Made by a program: the position numbers and the translations under genes. Under the pieces are notes generated by a model. It ran no database searches. It had not been told where the DNA came from and worked only from the letters and a program-made list of their open reading frames with translations. 64,000 nucleotides of DNA from Coprinus comatus (taxonomy: Eukaryota; Basidiomycota; Agaricomycetes; Agaricales; Agaricaceae), in NCBI GenBank assembly GCA_034638255.1, contig JAWPGT010000073.1:51226-115225 (forward strand), given 5' to 3'. This document shows, in pieces, positions 48,030-60,440 of the stretch. Every line of letters starts with the position of its first letter. Position 1 is the stretch's first letter.

Positions 48030-48989
48030 CGTCAGTAAAAATTCTCATGTAATGCCTGTGTATATATACTATACAATCCAATACCTACAGCCATACCTAC
48101 TAGGTCTGGACAGCCTAGTAGGTTTGGGAATGCCTATGTATGTCTAGTTTTGAATTCAGGCCTGGTAGACCTACTAGGTAACTCATATATTACAATAACT
48201 ACTATGTTTTATCATATATATACATATATTATAATACATGAGATTTGGCTTGAACAATGATAAAAAGGTATCCTGAGTTTTGACTTCTTCTGGATGTTTA
48301 GTGAGTTTTTCCACGATATTATTTATACACCTATATTATTTGTATTTTAAATTGTACGAATCATTAATTTAATATATTACAACAAGTGAGGTTTGAACCT
48401 GCACTCTTGGGAAGTCTACATACAGTACGTAAATGATGCTAATACCACTGAACTACATAAGTAACGTTTTTATTTCATTTTAACTCAATATCATCTTTTT
48501 CTGACCTCCATGCTTGCATCTCTATTCTCCCTATTCAACTCCCGACTCCTGAGTCTATTGATACATTATGATACCTCATATGCTTCTCCAACATCCCCCC
48601 ATTTTAAAAAAGAAGATCCTAGCAATAAACTAAACTAATCATATAACATTCAATGAATACATACACATATCTACACATACCTACACCATACCTACTAGGT
48701 ATTGATGTAGGTATTGGAAATAAGTACTATGGATGAGAAAATCTACTACATGTGGTTCATGCATGGTACACAGCTACTAGCCATACCGCAGGCATCAAAG
48801 CCGCCTAGCACGGATCTTACCAGGCATGTTAAAATCTAGTATATTCCGTAAATACATACAAAAAAATAATAGTTTTCTACAGGTATATGACATACCTACT
48901 ATGGATTTAAGCTAGCATACATAAACATGTAAAATAAATAGTATGTATTACAGGCCTGCATAGGCCTTTCTTTCGGATTTTTACTGACG
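48030..48989 (+). mobile_element. 960-bp TIR element, copy A
   Basis: Bounded by CGTCAGTAAAAAT at 48030 and its exact complement ATTTTTACTGACG ending at 48989. Non-coding, AT-rich, with many ACCTACTAGG/CCTAGTAGGT palindromes and mirrored halves. It matches copy B (54335-55295) in inverted orientation over its whole length, at clearly less than full identity. I treat it as a MITE-type non-autonomous DNA transposon. No clear target duplication. Confidence 0.8.
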
Positions 48990-49358
48990 TCCTTAAACAC
49001 ATCCATGGAAGCTCTTCTATACCGACAACGAGAAACACTGAGTATAAACACGTCCCGAACATACACTGGACACTAGTATATTCCTGAGGAGGTACAAATA
49101 CAGGAACAAGAGGGTATAAACTACATATTCGAGAACCCAAATATTTTATCCTACATAATAATATAATAATATCTTCGCCATGCTCGCCATCTATGTCATA
49201 CTTCATCAGATGTATAGGGGTATTGTGAAGTGGGTCACCCGGTGGGATCCCTCTCAAGTGCAATATCGGTGCTTGGTCAGGTTAAGGTATAGTATGGATA
49301 TGATTCTGTTCGACATAACCACTGTGTTACAATGCTAAAATGTTCTCTGAGTAAAATT

Positions 49359-50390
49359 CTATTGTACACTTGCAGTCTGATTGGTATTTAGCGAGAACAA
49401 ATGATTTGAGCACAGTTGTGGTGAACTTAAAAGTAATTGAAAGGCCCTCCTACAAACGGCGATTTGTTGGTGAACGACTCGAGGTATAAATTCTTCGGTT
49501 TGTCGCATTCTTTTTGGAGTAGCCTGGGTCGTACTAGCCATAGTAGCCTCAGATAAGCCACGCTTGTATTTCGGATCATTCTCCTTATCGGATTTCGCTT
49601 TCCTAGCCAGCCGCGGGTGGGTTTGACTTGGAAGATGAATTTTGGAGACGGGGAGCATCGGGTTTGTCAGGTATGTCATGAATCTTAGGCAGACTTTGAA
49701 GATTGTTGCATACACACTGACATGTGAAGCTTTATCGTAAGTTTGATTACTTTCCGTGCGTATAAAATATGCAGTAGTTGGTGCACAGGTTTGTTCAATA
49801 TAGTGACAAAGTGTTCGAGGTATTTATGAAAGGCCCTGTGTTGTTCATCTCCAACCATGACCTGAGCAGTAAGTAAATGGCCTTTTGTGTTGAACAAGGT
49901 AAACCTTTCATCATCAGGCGATGGGTGGGAAAGAAACAGTAGATCCCCGTACGCCTCTGAAGGTGCATAGTCGAGATGGGAGGTGATTAGCCATAGGACA
50001 ATCCAGAAAATGGACTCCAAATCACACTGCTATGACGTTGAAAGGTCCCGACTTGCAGGAATGGGAACGAGAGTAATACAACAATGTCACATCTTCCTCC
50101 TCAATACTAATCTGTAGTTGAGTATCAGTGTCTGTTCGAGCAGTTGGTAAACAAATTTCTCCTACACCACAAGTAAACGTCCGACAAGGGTCGTCGCTCA
50201 TGATGTGGTGTGCGCATGCGAGTAGTTGCATTGAATCCTGTTGGTAAAGGTCGGGAAAAGCGCGGCAGTGAGGTTCAACATCTACTGACCGATAAACGCT
50301 CTGCCATGTCCAATTTAAACTCGGCAGGTACCACAGTAGAAGACGTATTGACTTTTCCGGGCTGAGGCTTGGGGAATGAAAAAAAGCCAT
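49359..50390 (-). pseudogene. Fungal kinase (FunK1-type) N-terminal-like fragment
   Basis: Minus-strand frames read AHHIMSDDPCRTFTCGVGE..LLYYSRSHSCKSGPFNVIAV. This resembles the region before the kinase core in agaricomycete FunK1-type kinases (a DDP-R-F-G stretch followed by Y-SRSH-KS-PF). Further pieces (SHLDYAPSEAYGDLLFLSHP; ANRTEEFIPRVVHQQ-like) are scattered over other frames. No kinase core (HRD/DFG) is visible and I could not join the frames into one model, so it is broken or a fragment. Confidence 0.35.
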
Positions 50391-50991
50391 CTATATTGAA
50401 GTAAACGCCTTGAGGTTCAGATGTAAGAGATCATTGTTTGGATAGTGGAGATATGATACAGATGGCATTCTCCCGTCCGATAAGTGATGCCTAATTGATC
50501 CTCGCCAAATCCGCATGTGACAGCTTTCCCACACACACACAGCACCCACTCACCTTCATATCAACGGCGATCGTTTTCATATATTTTTGCAAGGATCTGT
50601 TTATCATAAACCATTACTTACGAGGCGATCTTTTTGTCGGCCGCTTGCTTTGTTTTATATATTTAGGTCTGCTCATCAAAAGACTAAAATAGCAGTTGAT
50701 GGCATCAGCAATATTTCGTTTATTCACTGCGTGGGTGACTCAATAATCTAACTGGATTATCGAGGACATACCTAAACTTTACTCTGAGACCCACGCTCAC
50801 GAGTAAGTAAAGCTTGGATAAATACTCGCTAGTACTTGATAATCTGTGTGGATTACCAAGTCACTGGCACAGTGTATTGAAAGAGTGGAAGAGTATGGGT
50901 GTATCTATGGGAATCATATCAATCCCACTTCACTCTTTATTACGCATGTAGTTACGTTCCTAGCGGTAGCAGTAACCCCACATATATCTAC
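50391..50991. other. Gene-free stretch
   Basis: No ORF or RNA supported. A mirrored GGTGACTC../CGAGACCCACG patch lies near 50740-50790. Confidence 0.3.
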
Positions 50992-51696
50992 TCAACCATT
51001 CAAATGAAATTTGGTAATTAAACTCGCCGCAAGCTCAGCCATTGCATAAACAGGCGCTTGAGTATGTCCACTCGGAACGGACGGCTAAGCAAAAAAAGAA
51101 AAACCAAAATCAGAAACCAGTAAAAACCACAAACAATATAAAATGTAAATACTCACCAAAACAGCAGCATCAACCACACGTAACCCCCTAGTCCCTTTAA
51201 CCCTAAAATCAGGATCTACAACTCCCCAATTCGCATTCTTAGGTGACATAGAAGCTGAACTGGTTCCATGAAGGAATGGTGAAGCTACTCTTCGAAGGTA
51301 TTCATCCAGTTGTTCGTCTGTGGTCACATTAGCAGCTGGGACAACTGTTCCGTGAACAGAGTCTTTGAAACCTGGAGCTGAGAATAATCTACGTGCACTT
51401 CGAATTGTTTCTCGTAGGATTGCGATGTCTACGTCTTCTGTTAACATACCAATGTCGATGGCTGGGTATTCGAATGGATCAGAGCTTTTTAATTTCACAA
51501 AACCACCTAAATTTTGGGTGTTCAGTGATAAATTGGTATTCAAGCATGGGACTTACGAGAAATGGGGTGCAAGTTAACGGCCACGACTTGTATCGTAACA
51601 TTTGTACCTGCATAAGTTAAAACTCAACTTCAATTTTGCATTTACTGCCAAAGTGAAGGTTACCAGGAGCGATAGGCGGAATATCGACAGTCACGG
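50992..51696 (-). pseudogene. GMC oxidoreductase C-terminal remnant
   Basis: Spliced pieces (complement): 50992-51084, 51157-51506, 51557-51607, 51664-~51695. They read VVAVNLHPISRGFVKLKSSD, ..YPAIDIGMLTEDVDIAILRE, RSARRLFSAPGF, the FAD-enzyme end MSPKNANWGVVDPDFRVK followed by GTRGLRVVDAAVL, and PSVPSGHTQAPVYAMAELAA. This is the C-terminal third of an aryl-alcohol-oxidase-type GMC flavoenzyme. The usual catalytic HPxGT-type position is FLHGTSSAS here, lacking the normal P before G. Upstream the frame meets a stop near 51696 and no N-terminal FAD domain is seen. Introns are still clean, so loss was recent. Confidence 0.82.
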
Positions 51697-52302
51697 GTTA
51701 CAGCAGCCTAGTTGCTTAGGCTTGCTTGAGTCAAGCTTCGGCTCGCTCGGATTCTCAGTTGAGTTCACCCAAGCATCATTGGTGGCTTCAATGGCTTAAT
51801 CCGTTTAATTGGCTCATTGCCTCTGTATTCACCATATATGTATTCACTATATATACATGTATTTTAAATTCTGATATCCTATAGTCTCTCTTCAATCTTG
51901 TATAATGTTGTCAAATACAAACGAAAAATCCAATATTATTCTGTGCAAGTATCTATTATGCTATTTCTGATTATTACTAGTAGGCTTTGTCCACTTTGTC
52001 TGCTTGCCTGGTTTATGAGAATCTCTACTATGCTCCCTATGATCACACCGCTCCCTACACTTGAAACGCTCCCTACGCTTGCAACGCTTCTAACACTACG
52101 CTTCCAACAACTTACTATAATTACTATGCCTAAGTAGCTTTCTTTGCTTCCTCGGCTTACTATGATAACTACACTTACTATGGTTACTGTGCTTCTTTGG
52201 CTTCCTACTTCCTTGCACCCGTACGCCGACTGACAGATTTCCTAAAACGAATTTTGAACACATATTAAAACCAAAAAAGCAAAGAAAGCAAAATAAATGG
52301 TC
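51697..52302. other. Gene-free stretch with short sequence repeats
   Basis: Near 52020-52210 the DNA repeats words such as CTCCCTACRCTTGAAACG and CTTACTATGGTTACT, a degenerate short tandem. No gene. Confidence 0.35.
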
Positions 52303-55300
52303 TTACTTAGGCTTTGGTCCTGGCTTTGATTTCGTAGCTGTACTCACTATAGTTGCTGTTGATCTCAATTGACGTGATTGCGAGGTTGCAGGTTGATGGA
52401 CCGAGGAAGTAGATCTAAGGCTCCGTTTGGTAGATGACCCATTTGGATCAAGAGCAGCAGGTTGACCTGCTTCGGCAACACGCTTTCGTTTTAGCGAACG
52501 TCGAGGTACAGGAATAGGCATATTTGGTTCCGGTAGTGCATTATTCTGCTCTTTGATTGGATTAATCTTGGGAGCAGTAGCAATGGTTTGGGATGTGGAT
52601 GAGTGTTGAGGATTGGATGGAGTTTCAGTCTGTGACAAGGGTATTTCAGGTGTAATAAGACCATTTGGAGTTGCGAAGTTGGTTGGTGAGTTGGGATTGG
52701 GATTGGGAATAGAAATTTCGGGTGTAATAAAACCGTTTGAAGTTGCATTAATTGGTGATTTGGGATTGGGAATAGAATCAGCCATCAGAGGAGTGGTGGT
52801 TGGAGATGAAAATGTGGTAGGAAGAGAGCCCGGTCCCGATCCTGAAGGAAGCGTATCAGGTGTTCCTGATATCATTGATGCAGGGGTCTGATCGTCAGAA
52901 TTTGATGGTTGTGCAGTGAGGGAAATTCTGTCATCTTCAACTTCGGGATTACGTTCTGATGGACTGTGGAAAAGAATAGTATTTGCAGTATTCTTAATGG
53001 CTTTTGCCACTTGATGCAGCTCATGGACCGACATGTGTTCTGGTAATAACGACTTGAAACCGGACCAGACTTCTGATACTGTCACAACGTCATGACAATC
53101 GGCCAATGATGCCAAACGATTCCATGGCACATTAGCAGATGTACGATGCTCAGAGTCAGTACTACTGGCTTCTATTCAACAATTATCAGAACTTTGTTTA
53201 ACGTAAGATAAAAATAAAATAACATACCCCATATTAATTCAATATACTTTCGAAAGTAATCACGAAGACCCTTAGGTGTGATCATCTCCAGATCAATGTC
53301 AGGGAATAGAATACGATTCCCTGGAACCGAGTGGTGATCTACATCATGGAACTGTTATTATTAGATTATCTAACAACTTATAAGTGTACTTACAAGGCAG
53401 GTAGTCCTCTGCGAGTGACTTGATGGTCAGAATTATATGTTGTTTGAAGTTATTGAACACCAGCTCCATCTTTGGTTCTTGGGTATCAATATCAGGGCTG
53501 CCAATTACAGCACTATCATAATATTAGAACGCAATATAAATAACGATGCTGGAAACAACTCACCATTCTGTTTTGAGTTTATTATTTTCACGTCTATACG
53601 CAATGGAGAGTATACAAACTACATCTCCCAGTTGTCCAGGACCCCACCCTAGGCAATCCTGAATTTCTCCAGTTAACCGGTTTAAGAGCTCTGGTTGTAA
53701 CCTAAAAATTATTAATAGAACCCGAGTGATGATGGCGAACAAACATACTTCAAAGCCTCTTTAGGAGTACGTGGTGTTTTGCGATCTTTGTTGATTTTGG
53801 CAGCTTGTGCCATATAATATTCTTTCTCCTCAGGAGTCGCAAGAGCTTCAAGTTTTTTCCTTGCACTATAGTGTAACTGCAAATAGTTCATCGAAGGATT
53901 CTGTGCTTGTTCCTTGGACACGAGCATTGTCATCTCTTCCTCCTTGTCACAAGCAAGCATGTGGACCCAAGATACATTGCGTGTTTCACCAACTTTGGTT
54001 GGCCCTCTGGTAGAACTCGTCTTTTGCGCTAGTTTTCTGTAATAATAATTGCGCAAATGTTTAGCAATTGCCTAAACTTGGTATTAGAAACGAAAATTGT
54101 GTTGAAGAGAGAGATTGACATACTTGAATAAGTGCTTCAGTTGGAATAGCATTAAACCGCTTCGCAATTGCAGTGGTAAAGTGTTGGCGAACCCATGCAA
54201 TTTGTGAACCTCGAACAGTAGTGTTGGAACGCATATGTATGTATGTCATGTAGCTTTCACTCAAAAATATCTATAAAATTTGCTGAGTTACATCGCTACT
54301 AATGAGCATTGAATCGATGCTCACCTTCATGCCACGTCAGTAAAAATCTGAAAGAAAGGCCTGTACAGGCCTGTAATACATACTAGTTATTTTACATGTT
54401 TATATATGCTAGGTTTAATTTATGGTAGGTATGTCATATGCCTGTAGAAAACTATTTTCTTTTTGTATGTATTTGTGAAGTATACTAGATCTTAACATAC
54501 CTGGCAAGATCTGTGTTAGGTGGCATTGATGCCTGCAGCATGGCTGGTAGCTGTGTACCATGCATGAGCCACATGTAGTAGATATTCTCATCCATAGTAC
54601 ATATTTCCAATACTTACATCAATACCTAGTAGGTATGGTGTAGGTATGTGTAGGTATGTGTATGTATTCATTAAATATTATATGATTAATGTCACACTAG
54701 TGTAGTTTATTACTAGGATCTTCTATTTTACAAAGGGGATGTTGGGGAAGCATATAAGGTATTACAATGCATCAACAGACTCGGGAGTTGGGTAGGGAGC
54801 AATAGAGATGCAAACATGGAGTTGGAAAAGTTGATATTAGATTAAAGATTAATGAAAACGTCTCTTATTTAGTCCAACGGTTTTAGCATCATTTATATAT
54901 TATATGTAGACTTCCCAAGAGCGTAGGTTCAAACCACAGTTGTTGTAATACATTAAATTAATAATTTGTAATATAATTTAAATATAAATAATATAGTTGA
55001 ATATAATATCATAGAAAAATTCATTGAACATCTGGAAGATGTCGAAACTGAGGGTACCTTTTTATCATTGTCCAAGCCAAATCTCATGTATTATGATATA
55101 TATATAGGTATGATAAAACACAGTAGTTATTGTAGTGTATGAGTTACCTAGTAGGTCTACCAGGCCTGAATTCAAAACTAGACATACATAGGCATTCCCA
55201 AACCTACTAGGCCATCTAGACCTAGTAGGTATGATTGTAGGTATTAGATTGTATAGTATATATACATAGGCATTACATGAGAATTTTTACTGACACAATT

Positions 55301-55422
55301 GTCAAATTCTCAGATGAGCCGACATCCATAATGGAAAGTTCAGACAAGTTGTCTGGGATAGCATCAAGAACATCAGAAGCAGGAGGCTGTAGCATAGGCA
55401 TAGAAATGGTAGAACGTGACAT
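52303..55422 (-). CDS. Hypothetical protein gene interrupted by TIR element copy B
   Basis: Model (complement): 52303-53171, 53228-53338, 53394-53512, 53564-53701, 53749-54071, 54124-54270, and a first exon from ATG 55422 down to about 55296, where the TIR element begins. Start MSRSTISMPMLQPPASD. Exon 2 reads SQIAWVRQHFTTAIAKRFN; later RKLAQKTSSTRGPTKVGETR, CLGWGPGQLGDVVCILSIAY and GLRDYFRKYIELIWG; the C-terminal third is a Ser/Pro/Thr-rich tail ending in basic KSKPGPKPK. Phases from exon 2 on agree. I do not know the family. The tail and its basic end suggest a nuclear protein (inference). I could not restore the exon 1 to 2 frame by removing the element, so the 5' end may be broken. Confidence 0.6.
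54335..55295 (-). mobile_element. 960-bp TIR element, copy B (inverted relative to copy A)
   Basis: Runs from CGTCAGTAAAAAT to ATTTTTACTGAC. The content mirrors copy A across its length, e.g. GAGTTACCTAGTAGG and CTACCAGGCCTGAATTC. It sits between exon 1 and exon 2 of the 52303-55422 gene, touching the coding end of exon 1 (..NLTIV). Confidence 0.8.
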
Positions 55423-55847
55423 GGTGGCAAGAAGATAGAAATGAGGGGGAAGAGAAAGAGAGGTGGGAGCACAAATGTGAAAGTTTTGTTCAATATCCAA
55501 GCAAAGCAGTTGGGTCAAAAACGGCAGCTATCATGCATTATTTGGCATGACCAGAGAATGACATAAAAATAGTTTTGACAAACGCAATGGCTCACTTGAG
55601 TTTGTGATCGGTTGCTAGAGGTTAAAGTTCAAAAATCACTAGGATATGGTCCGGTATCGTAAGAGAATATCATTTTTGGAAAAGTGGTTCGGATGGAACA
55701 TACCTGTCTAAAAAAAGAATTGCGGAGCATAGGAGTAGAAATAGTCTGGAATACGAATACGGAGGAAAAGCTTCAGGTTCAGGTTTAGATTAATCTTCAA
55801 AAAATATATAAGATGAGAATACTGACATAATATATCTCAATATCATA

Positions 55848-56517
55848 ATGGACACTCCAATTGCCCCTACACCACTATCTCTCATACCAAACAGCAATCC
55901 ATTAGATCTTGAAGTAACGTCAATTTATGTGTATTCCTTTGAAGTTGTGAGTTCATTGAGCAATCATCAAATTCGCAAGGCTTATTGTTTTATTCTAGGC
56001 GAATACATCACCAAGCAAGTTTGAGATTCAAGTCACTGGGAATCTGCTATCATTCCTTGACAACGATGACTTCAAGTCTATTACAGACTTCCCTACTATC
56101 AAGTACCAAGTCTTTGATGTCAAGCTCGTAGACTTTGTCGATATCCTCTCCCATTATTCCGAACCACTTGATCTCAGGCAATACCCATGGATTTTGATAT
56201 GTAAACCTCATCTCTGTGATAGCAAATGCCAAGATTTCTTGACATACGCAAACGATCTACTGGCTGCCGGTGGACATCCATTCCTACCTCCTCCGATATA
56301 TCAACCCCCTTCCCCTGCTCCTTCCTGTACTCTCAACTCGGCCCGAGACTTGAAAGTGGACAACGTTTCAAGGATGACAAGCATGTCCCACCAGGACAGT
56401 AATACCATCATTGATCTTACTGCTATTGAGGGGCAACAGATCAATTTATATGGTAACAAATGGGTACCACTAGTTGTAATTTTTGGATACAGCCCGCTGT
56501 ATCCAGCTATATTGTAG
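55848..56517 (+). CDS. Hypothetical protein, 2 exons
   Basis: Join 55848-55946 and 55999-56517; the intron of 52 nt has GTGAGT..TTCTAG. 205 aa starting MDTPIAPTPLSLIPNSNPLD. The middle reads FEIQVTGNLLSFLDNDDFKS and VKLVDFVDILSHYSEPLDLR, with two cysteines in CKPHLCDSKC and a Pro-rich patch. No family recognised. It runs divergently from the interrupted gene upstream, and its end runs into the minisatellite. Confidence 0.55.
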
Positions 56518-57419
56518 AATCCTACTACATGCACTATAGTGTTGTAGAATTCTACTATACTTACTATACTGTAGTAGAATCATACTACTCATACTATAGG
56601 ATTGAATAATTCTACTACACTCACTGTACTATAGTAGAATCTGTTATGACCACGAACCGTTAAGCTGAACACTCCTGGAACTTAAACGCTAGAGTGCAGT
56701 CGTGTAGGAACGTGCGATCAATAAACACTCTGCTGCAATCTCAAGGCCTTTCAACCTAGTGACCGAGAGGTATGGAGACAGAGATGTATAAGGGCTACAA
56801 CAGAAGAGATTAAAATGTACCTATTAATAGCTACTAACTACGTATGTCCCAAATACTCGTCATCGCTTTATAATCTACTCCATACACAATGCTAGAACTG
56901 TCAACAGGAGTAGGTGAGACATCGGGGTCGGGGACTATTTACTCCATATACAATGAAAGATTAGTCAACAGGAGTAAAATGACGAAACAGATAACTAATA
57001 CTGGAGCTGGGGAAATGTATACTTCTAAGCATAAGTGGAGTCTCATACTTAGTTCGACGTTAGGTCATAACGATGTCATAGTGATGTCACTGTGATGTCA
57101 CCGGGGAATGGTATGTTAAGCGGAGTCGTCCATGGTGTCATCATTGGGAATGAGTTCGGGGAAGATGGCGAACAAGTCTTCCTCGGTGGTGGTGGTACGG
57201 GCCGGTGGTTTGGGTGGACTCGTAACAGAATCCTACTACTCGCACTGTACTGTAGTAGAATTCTACTACTCACACTGTACTGTAGTAGAATCCTACTACT
57301 CACACTGTACTATAGTAGAATTCTACTACTCACACTGTACTGTAGTAGAATCCTACTACTCGCACTGTACTGTTGTAGAATTCTGCTACCTATACTCCAG
57401 TGTTGAAGAATTCCCATAA
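56517..57419. repeat. 30-bp minisatellite, split by a solo LTR
   Basis: Units of GAATYCTACTACTCACACTG followed by TACTGTAGTA repeat about four times at 56517-56641 and six times at 57228-57415. The unit junction GTAGTAGAATTCTACTAC is a perfect palindrome, so the array can fold on itself. The solo LTR at 56642-57227 lies inside, with GAATC duplicated. Confidence 0.9.
56642..57227. repeat. Solo LTR 1 (586 bp)
   Basis: Begins TGTTATGACCACGAACC and ends GGTGGACTCGTAACA; flanked by the 5-bp duplication GAATC (56637-56641, 57228-57232). Relative to LTR 2 it lacks ~48 bp after GAGATTAAA and has a few substitutions. No internal retrotransposon sequence adjoins it. Confidence 0.93.
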
Positions 57420-57509
57420 TGATAGATAGTTCTTAATACTAAAATTATGGTTGTTCAAATCCAAGGTCGCACTGCACACATGATATATATTTAACCCAAT
57501 ACCTATCTA

Positions 57510-60100
57510 CTACTTCTTGATAGGTATATCTACTCCCCAGGTTTCCTTGTACTGCTTCCTAATCCGCTCTACTGTACGAACTGCTATAAATTGTTCATGT
57601 TCATCACTATCCCTCTCTAGTAAACCAGTGAACAGATTCCTCCAATTGAAGCCCAACTTCTTCATGTTTTGGATAAAGAATAAAATATTTCGAGGGGTTA
57701 AGGGAATGGGTCCAAAACCTTCCTTGATAAGCGTTCCATCTATAATAGAAGAAACACTCCACTTTTTCCAAAGTAGAGCTCCTGCAATTGCAGTCTCAGG
57801 AGTGCATCCACAAGTAAGAAATCCCTGAACCTGAATTTTCGTCTCCTTCTTTCCAACACCTGCCTTTGGATAGGGAACTCCATGAATTGCAACACCTGCA
57901 ATAGTTTGATCACCATCTACATGAGATGTACTCTTATCCTTCATAAAATGGTGAACACAATGAACATTACCAAGATCATTGGTGAGCATCTCCACAGTAA
58001 GAGCGAAAGTGGTACAATAGGCCTCAGGCAAATAGCTGAAGCTATCTCTAACACGCTGTTATGACCACGAACCGTTAAGCTGAACACTCCTGGAACTTAA
58101 ACGCTAGAGTGCAGTCGTGTAGGAATGTGCGATCAATAAACACTCTGCTGCAATCTCAAGGCCTTTCAACCTAGTGACCGAGAGGTATGGAGACAGAGAT
58201 GTATAAGGGCTACAACAGAAGAGATTAAAGCTTAAGGCTTTAATCGTCTAATACAGTGAGTATTTATACTATTCTAGGAATGTACCTATTAATAGCTACT
58301 AACTACGTATATCCCAAATACTCGTCATCGCTTTATAATCTACTCCATACACAATGCTAGAACTGTCAACAGGAGTAGGTGAGACATCGGGGTCGGGGAC
58401 TATTTACTCCATATACAATGAAAGATTAGTCAACAGGAGTAAAATGACGAAACACATAACTAATACTGGAGCTGGGGAAATGCAGACTTCTAAGCATAAG
58501 TGGAGTCTCATACTTAGTTCGACGTTAGGTCATAACGATGTCATAGTGATGTCATCGGGGAATGGTATGTCAGGCGGAGTCGTCCATAGTGTCGTCATTG
58601 GGAATGAGTTCGGGGAAGATGGCGAACAAGTCTTCCTCGGTGGTGGTGGTACGGGCCGGTGGTTTGGGTGGACTCGTAACACACGCTTCTTGACTTCAGC
58701 AGGAATCGGTGGTTTCTTCCCCTTGGTAGTTAGCCAAGCATGGAGTATGGCGAGATCAGATTCTATACAATAGATTAGAGACATTCTAAAGCTAAGAGAT
58801 ATATGTGAACATACCATGGAATTCATCGAAATTTGGCTCAACAAATTCTTCATCCTTATTTAGCCTTCTTTTTTTCCGTCCTTTTCCTTTTTCTTTTCCT
58901 ATATTATATATTAGAGTTAGATTGGAAATAAAAGAAAAACTAAACTTACCAGTGACATTTGCGTGAGATCTCTTTTCACCTGTTGATACTTCTGGAAGTT
59001 TTACCTTAGTAAACATTTATGAAATATATTTGGAAACTTACCAATTATATTCTCATTATCACTCTCAACATCTACCCATTGAAGTGTAGCGCGTTTCTCC
59101 TTTCCCTTCTCCTTTCTTGTAGTTAAAGCTTTAATCAATGGAGTATCTGTATCATCATCTGATAGATCTGAGATATGCGTGTCATCAGCTGATATATCCA
59201 AAATACGTTCAACATTGTTAGTTGTAGCTAAAAACAAATGTTAGCAAAGTTTCAGAGCATAACACAGTAGTACTTACTACTTGTAGGAATAGTAAGATCA
59301 GAAGGAATGGAAGGAACAGATGACAGTTCTTTGTCCTCAGTCAATAAAGAGATGGGTAAAGAAGATCCAACGCTCATAGGAGCAGGAGCAGTACTTTGAA
59401 TACTCTCTGTAATAGGCGTAGCTCCAGTACTTAGAGGGATGGAGGTTGTTTGAGTTTCGTTTGAAGTAGAAGAAGATATTGTAGTGACAGGCGTTGAAGT
59501 AGAAGTAGCATTCCTCAAGGTATTGGTGGAAATAATGGGAATAGATGATGAAGAGGGTAAGTTGATAGAAGGTTGAACTTCAATGACGGTTTCTTTGGCT
59601 ATGACTTTAGCTTAATGTTCTAAAACTAGAAATTTAAAAAAAAAAATATGCGTACCATCAGTCTTTACATGAGAGTCATCATCATCATCATCATCATCTT
59701 CACTTAAGTCAGAGGTAAGTGGTTCAAGATCCATATCTATTATTAAGGTTAAATAGGTTTGAAAATAAAATAAAAGTAGCGTACAAGTGTTAGAAACTCC
59801 AACATTTGCTTTCTTGAGCTTGGTGATTTGCGTTCTTATAGACTTTAACTTGTTCTTCATAGCTGTGATATGTTGTTTCTTGGATTTCACAGTTTCTGAA
59901 ATGAAAACATTATCTGAGTATGAAATGAGAGGTAAGGGAATAGGAGTAAACATACGTGGATTTTTCTTCCCTTTCTTCTTTGAGAACGTTTCAAATTGTT
60001 TAACCAAGGCTTTGATAGCAAGGTCGGTGGAACTCTCAAGACTGACCAGAGAGTCAAGGTCTAAGGTTGAAACTTGGATTTCAAGAACAGATGAAGACAT
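57510..60100 (-). pseudogene. Hypothetical nuclear-type protein gene split by solo LTR 2
   Basis: Minus-strand gene from MSSSVLEIQVSTLDLDSLVS (ATG 60100) through a Lys-rich coiled coil (KKQHITAMKNKLKSIRTQIT), an acidic Asp run (~59690), a Ser/Thr-rich part, a second acidic part (SDDDTDTPLIKALTTRKEKG) and a basic stretch (GKGRKKRRLNKDEEF). Then ILHAWLTTKGKKPPIPAEVK precedes the LTR. Deleting the LTR and one CACGC copy joins ..PAEVKKR to VRDSFSYLPEAYCTTFALTV without a frame change. The last exon (57510-58056) is intact to GVDIPIKK. It has about eight introns with clean sites (for example 59955-, 59800-, 59755-). No known family. The insertion inactivates it as read. Confidence 0.75.
58057..58681. 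repeat. Solo LTR 2 (625 bp) inside a coding exon
   Basis: Same family and orientation as 56642-57227, TG..CA ends, flanked by the 5-bp duplication CACGC (58052-58056 and 58682-58686). Since each LTR has its own duplication, they are two independent solo LTRs, not one element's pair. Confidence 0.94.
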
Positions 60101-60440
60101 TGGAAGAAAGGAGAGTAGGAGAAAAGAGGAATGCGATATTAGAAAGCTACTACAGGATGGTCCATTTTTAAGTAAAGGGAAGTACAATAGACTAACCATA
60201 TGGGGAAAGATCTTATGAGATGAAAAGCATAAGTAATTATGTGATAAGTCAGTCAATTGTATTATACACGGGCATCAGAACAGAAGTCATCAAGTTATAA
60301 CATTAAATTCATAATAATTATATAATAAAAATGCGCACAAAGTAAGTAGGATAGTTAGATAAAAATGTAATATCTACTTAGAAGTTATTTTGGTATAAAA
60401 GTAGCTCAAACTAGCTAAAGAAAATTATAAGAGAATGTCG

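Noticed and set aside
57076..57419. ORFs rich in Tyr-Tyr-Ser or Leu-Leu repeats
   Set aside because: They translate the 30-bp minisatellite; no start context or conserved product.
56642..58681. The two LTRs as ends of one retrotransposon
   Set aside because: Each has its own distinct 5-bp duplication (GAATC, CACGC), and the interval is a minisatellite plus a coding exon, not gag-pol.
58354..58773. ORF inside solo LTR 2
   Set aside because: Lies mostly within the LTR, with a near copy in LTR 1; no gag or pol similarity.
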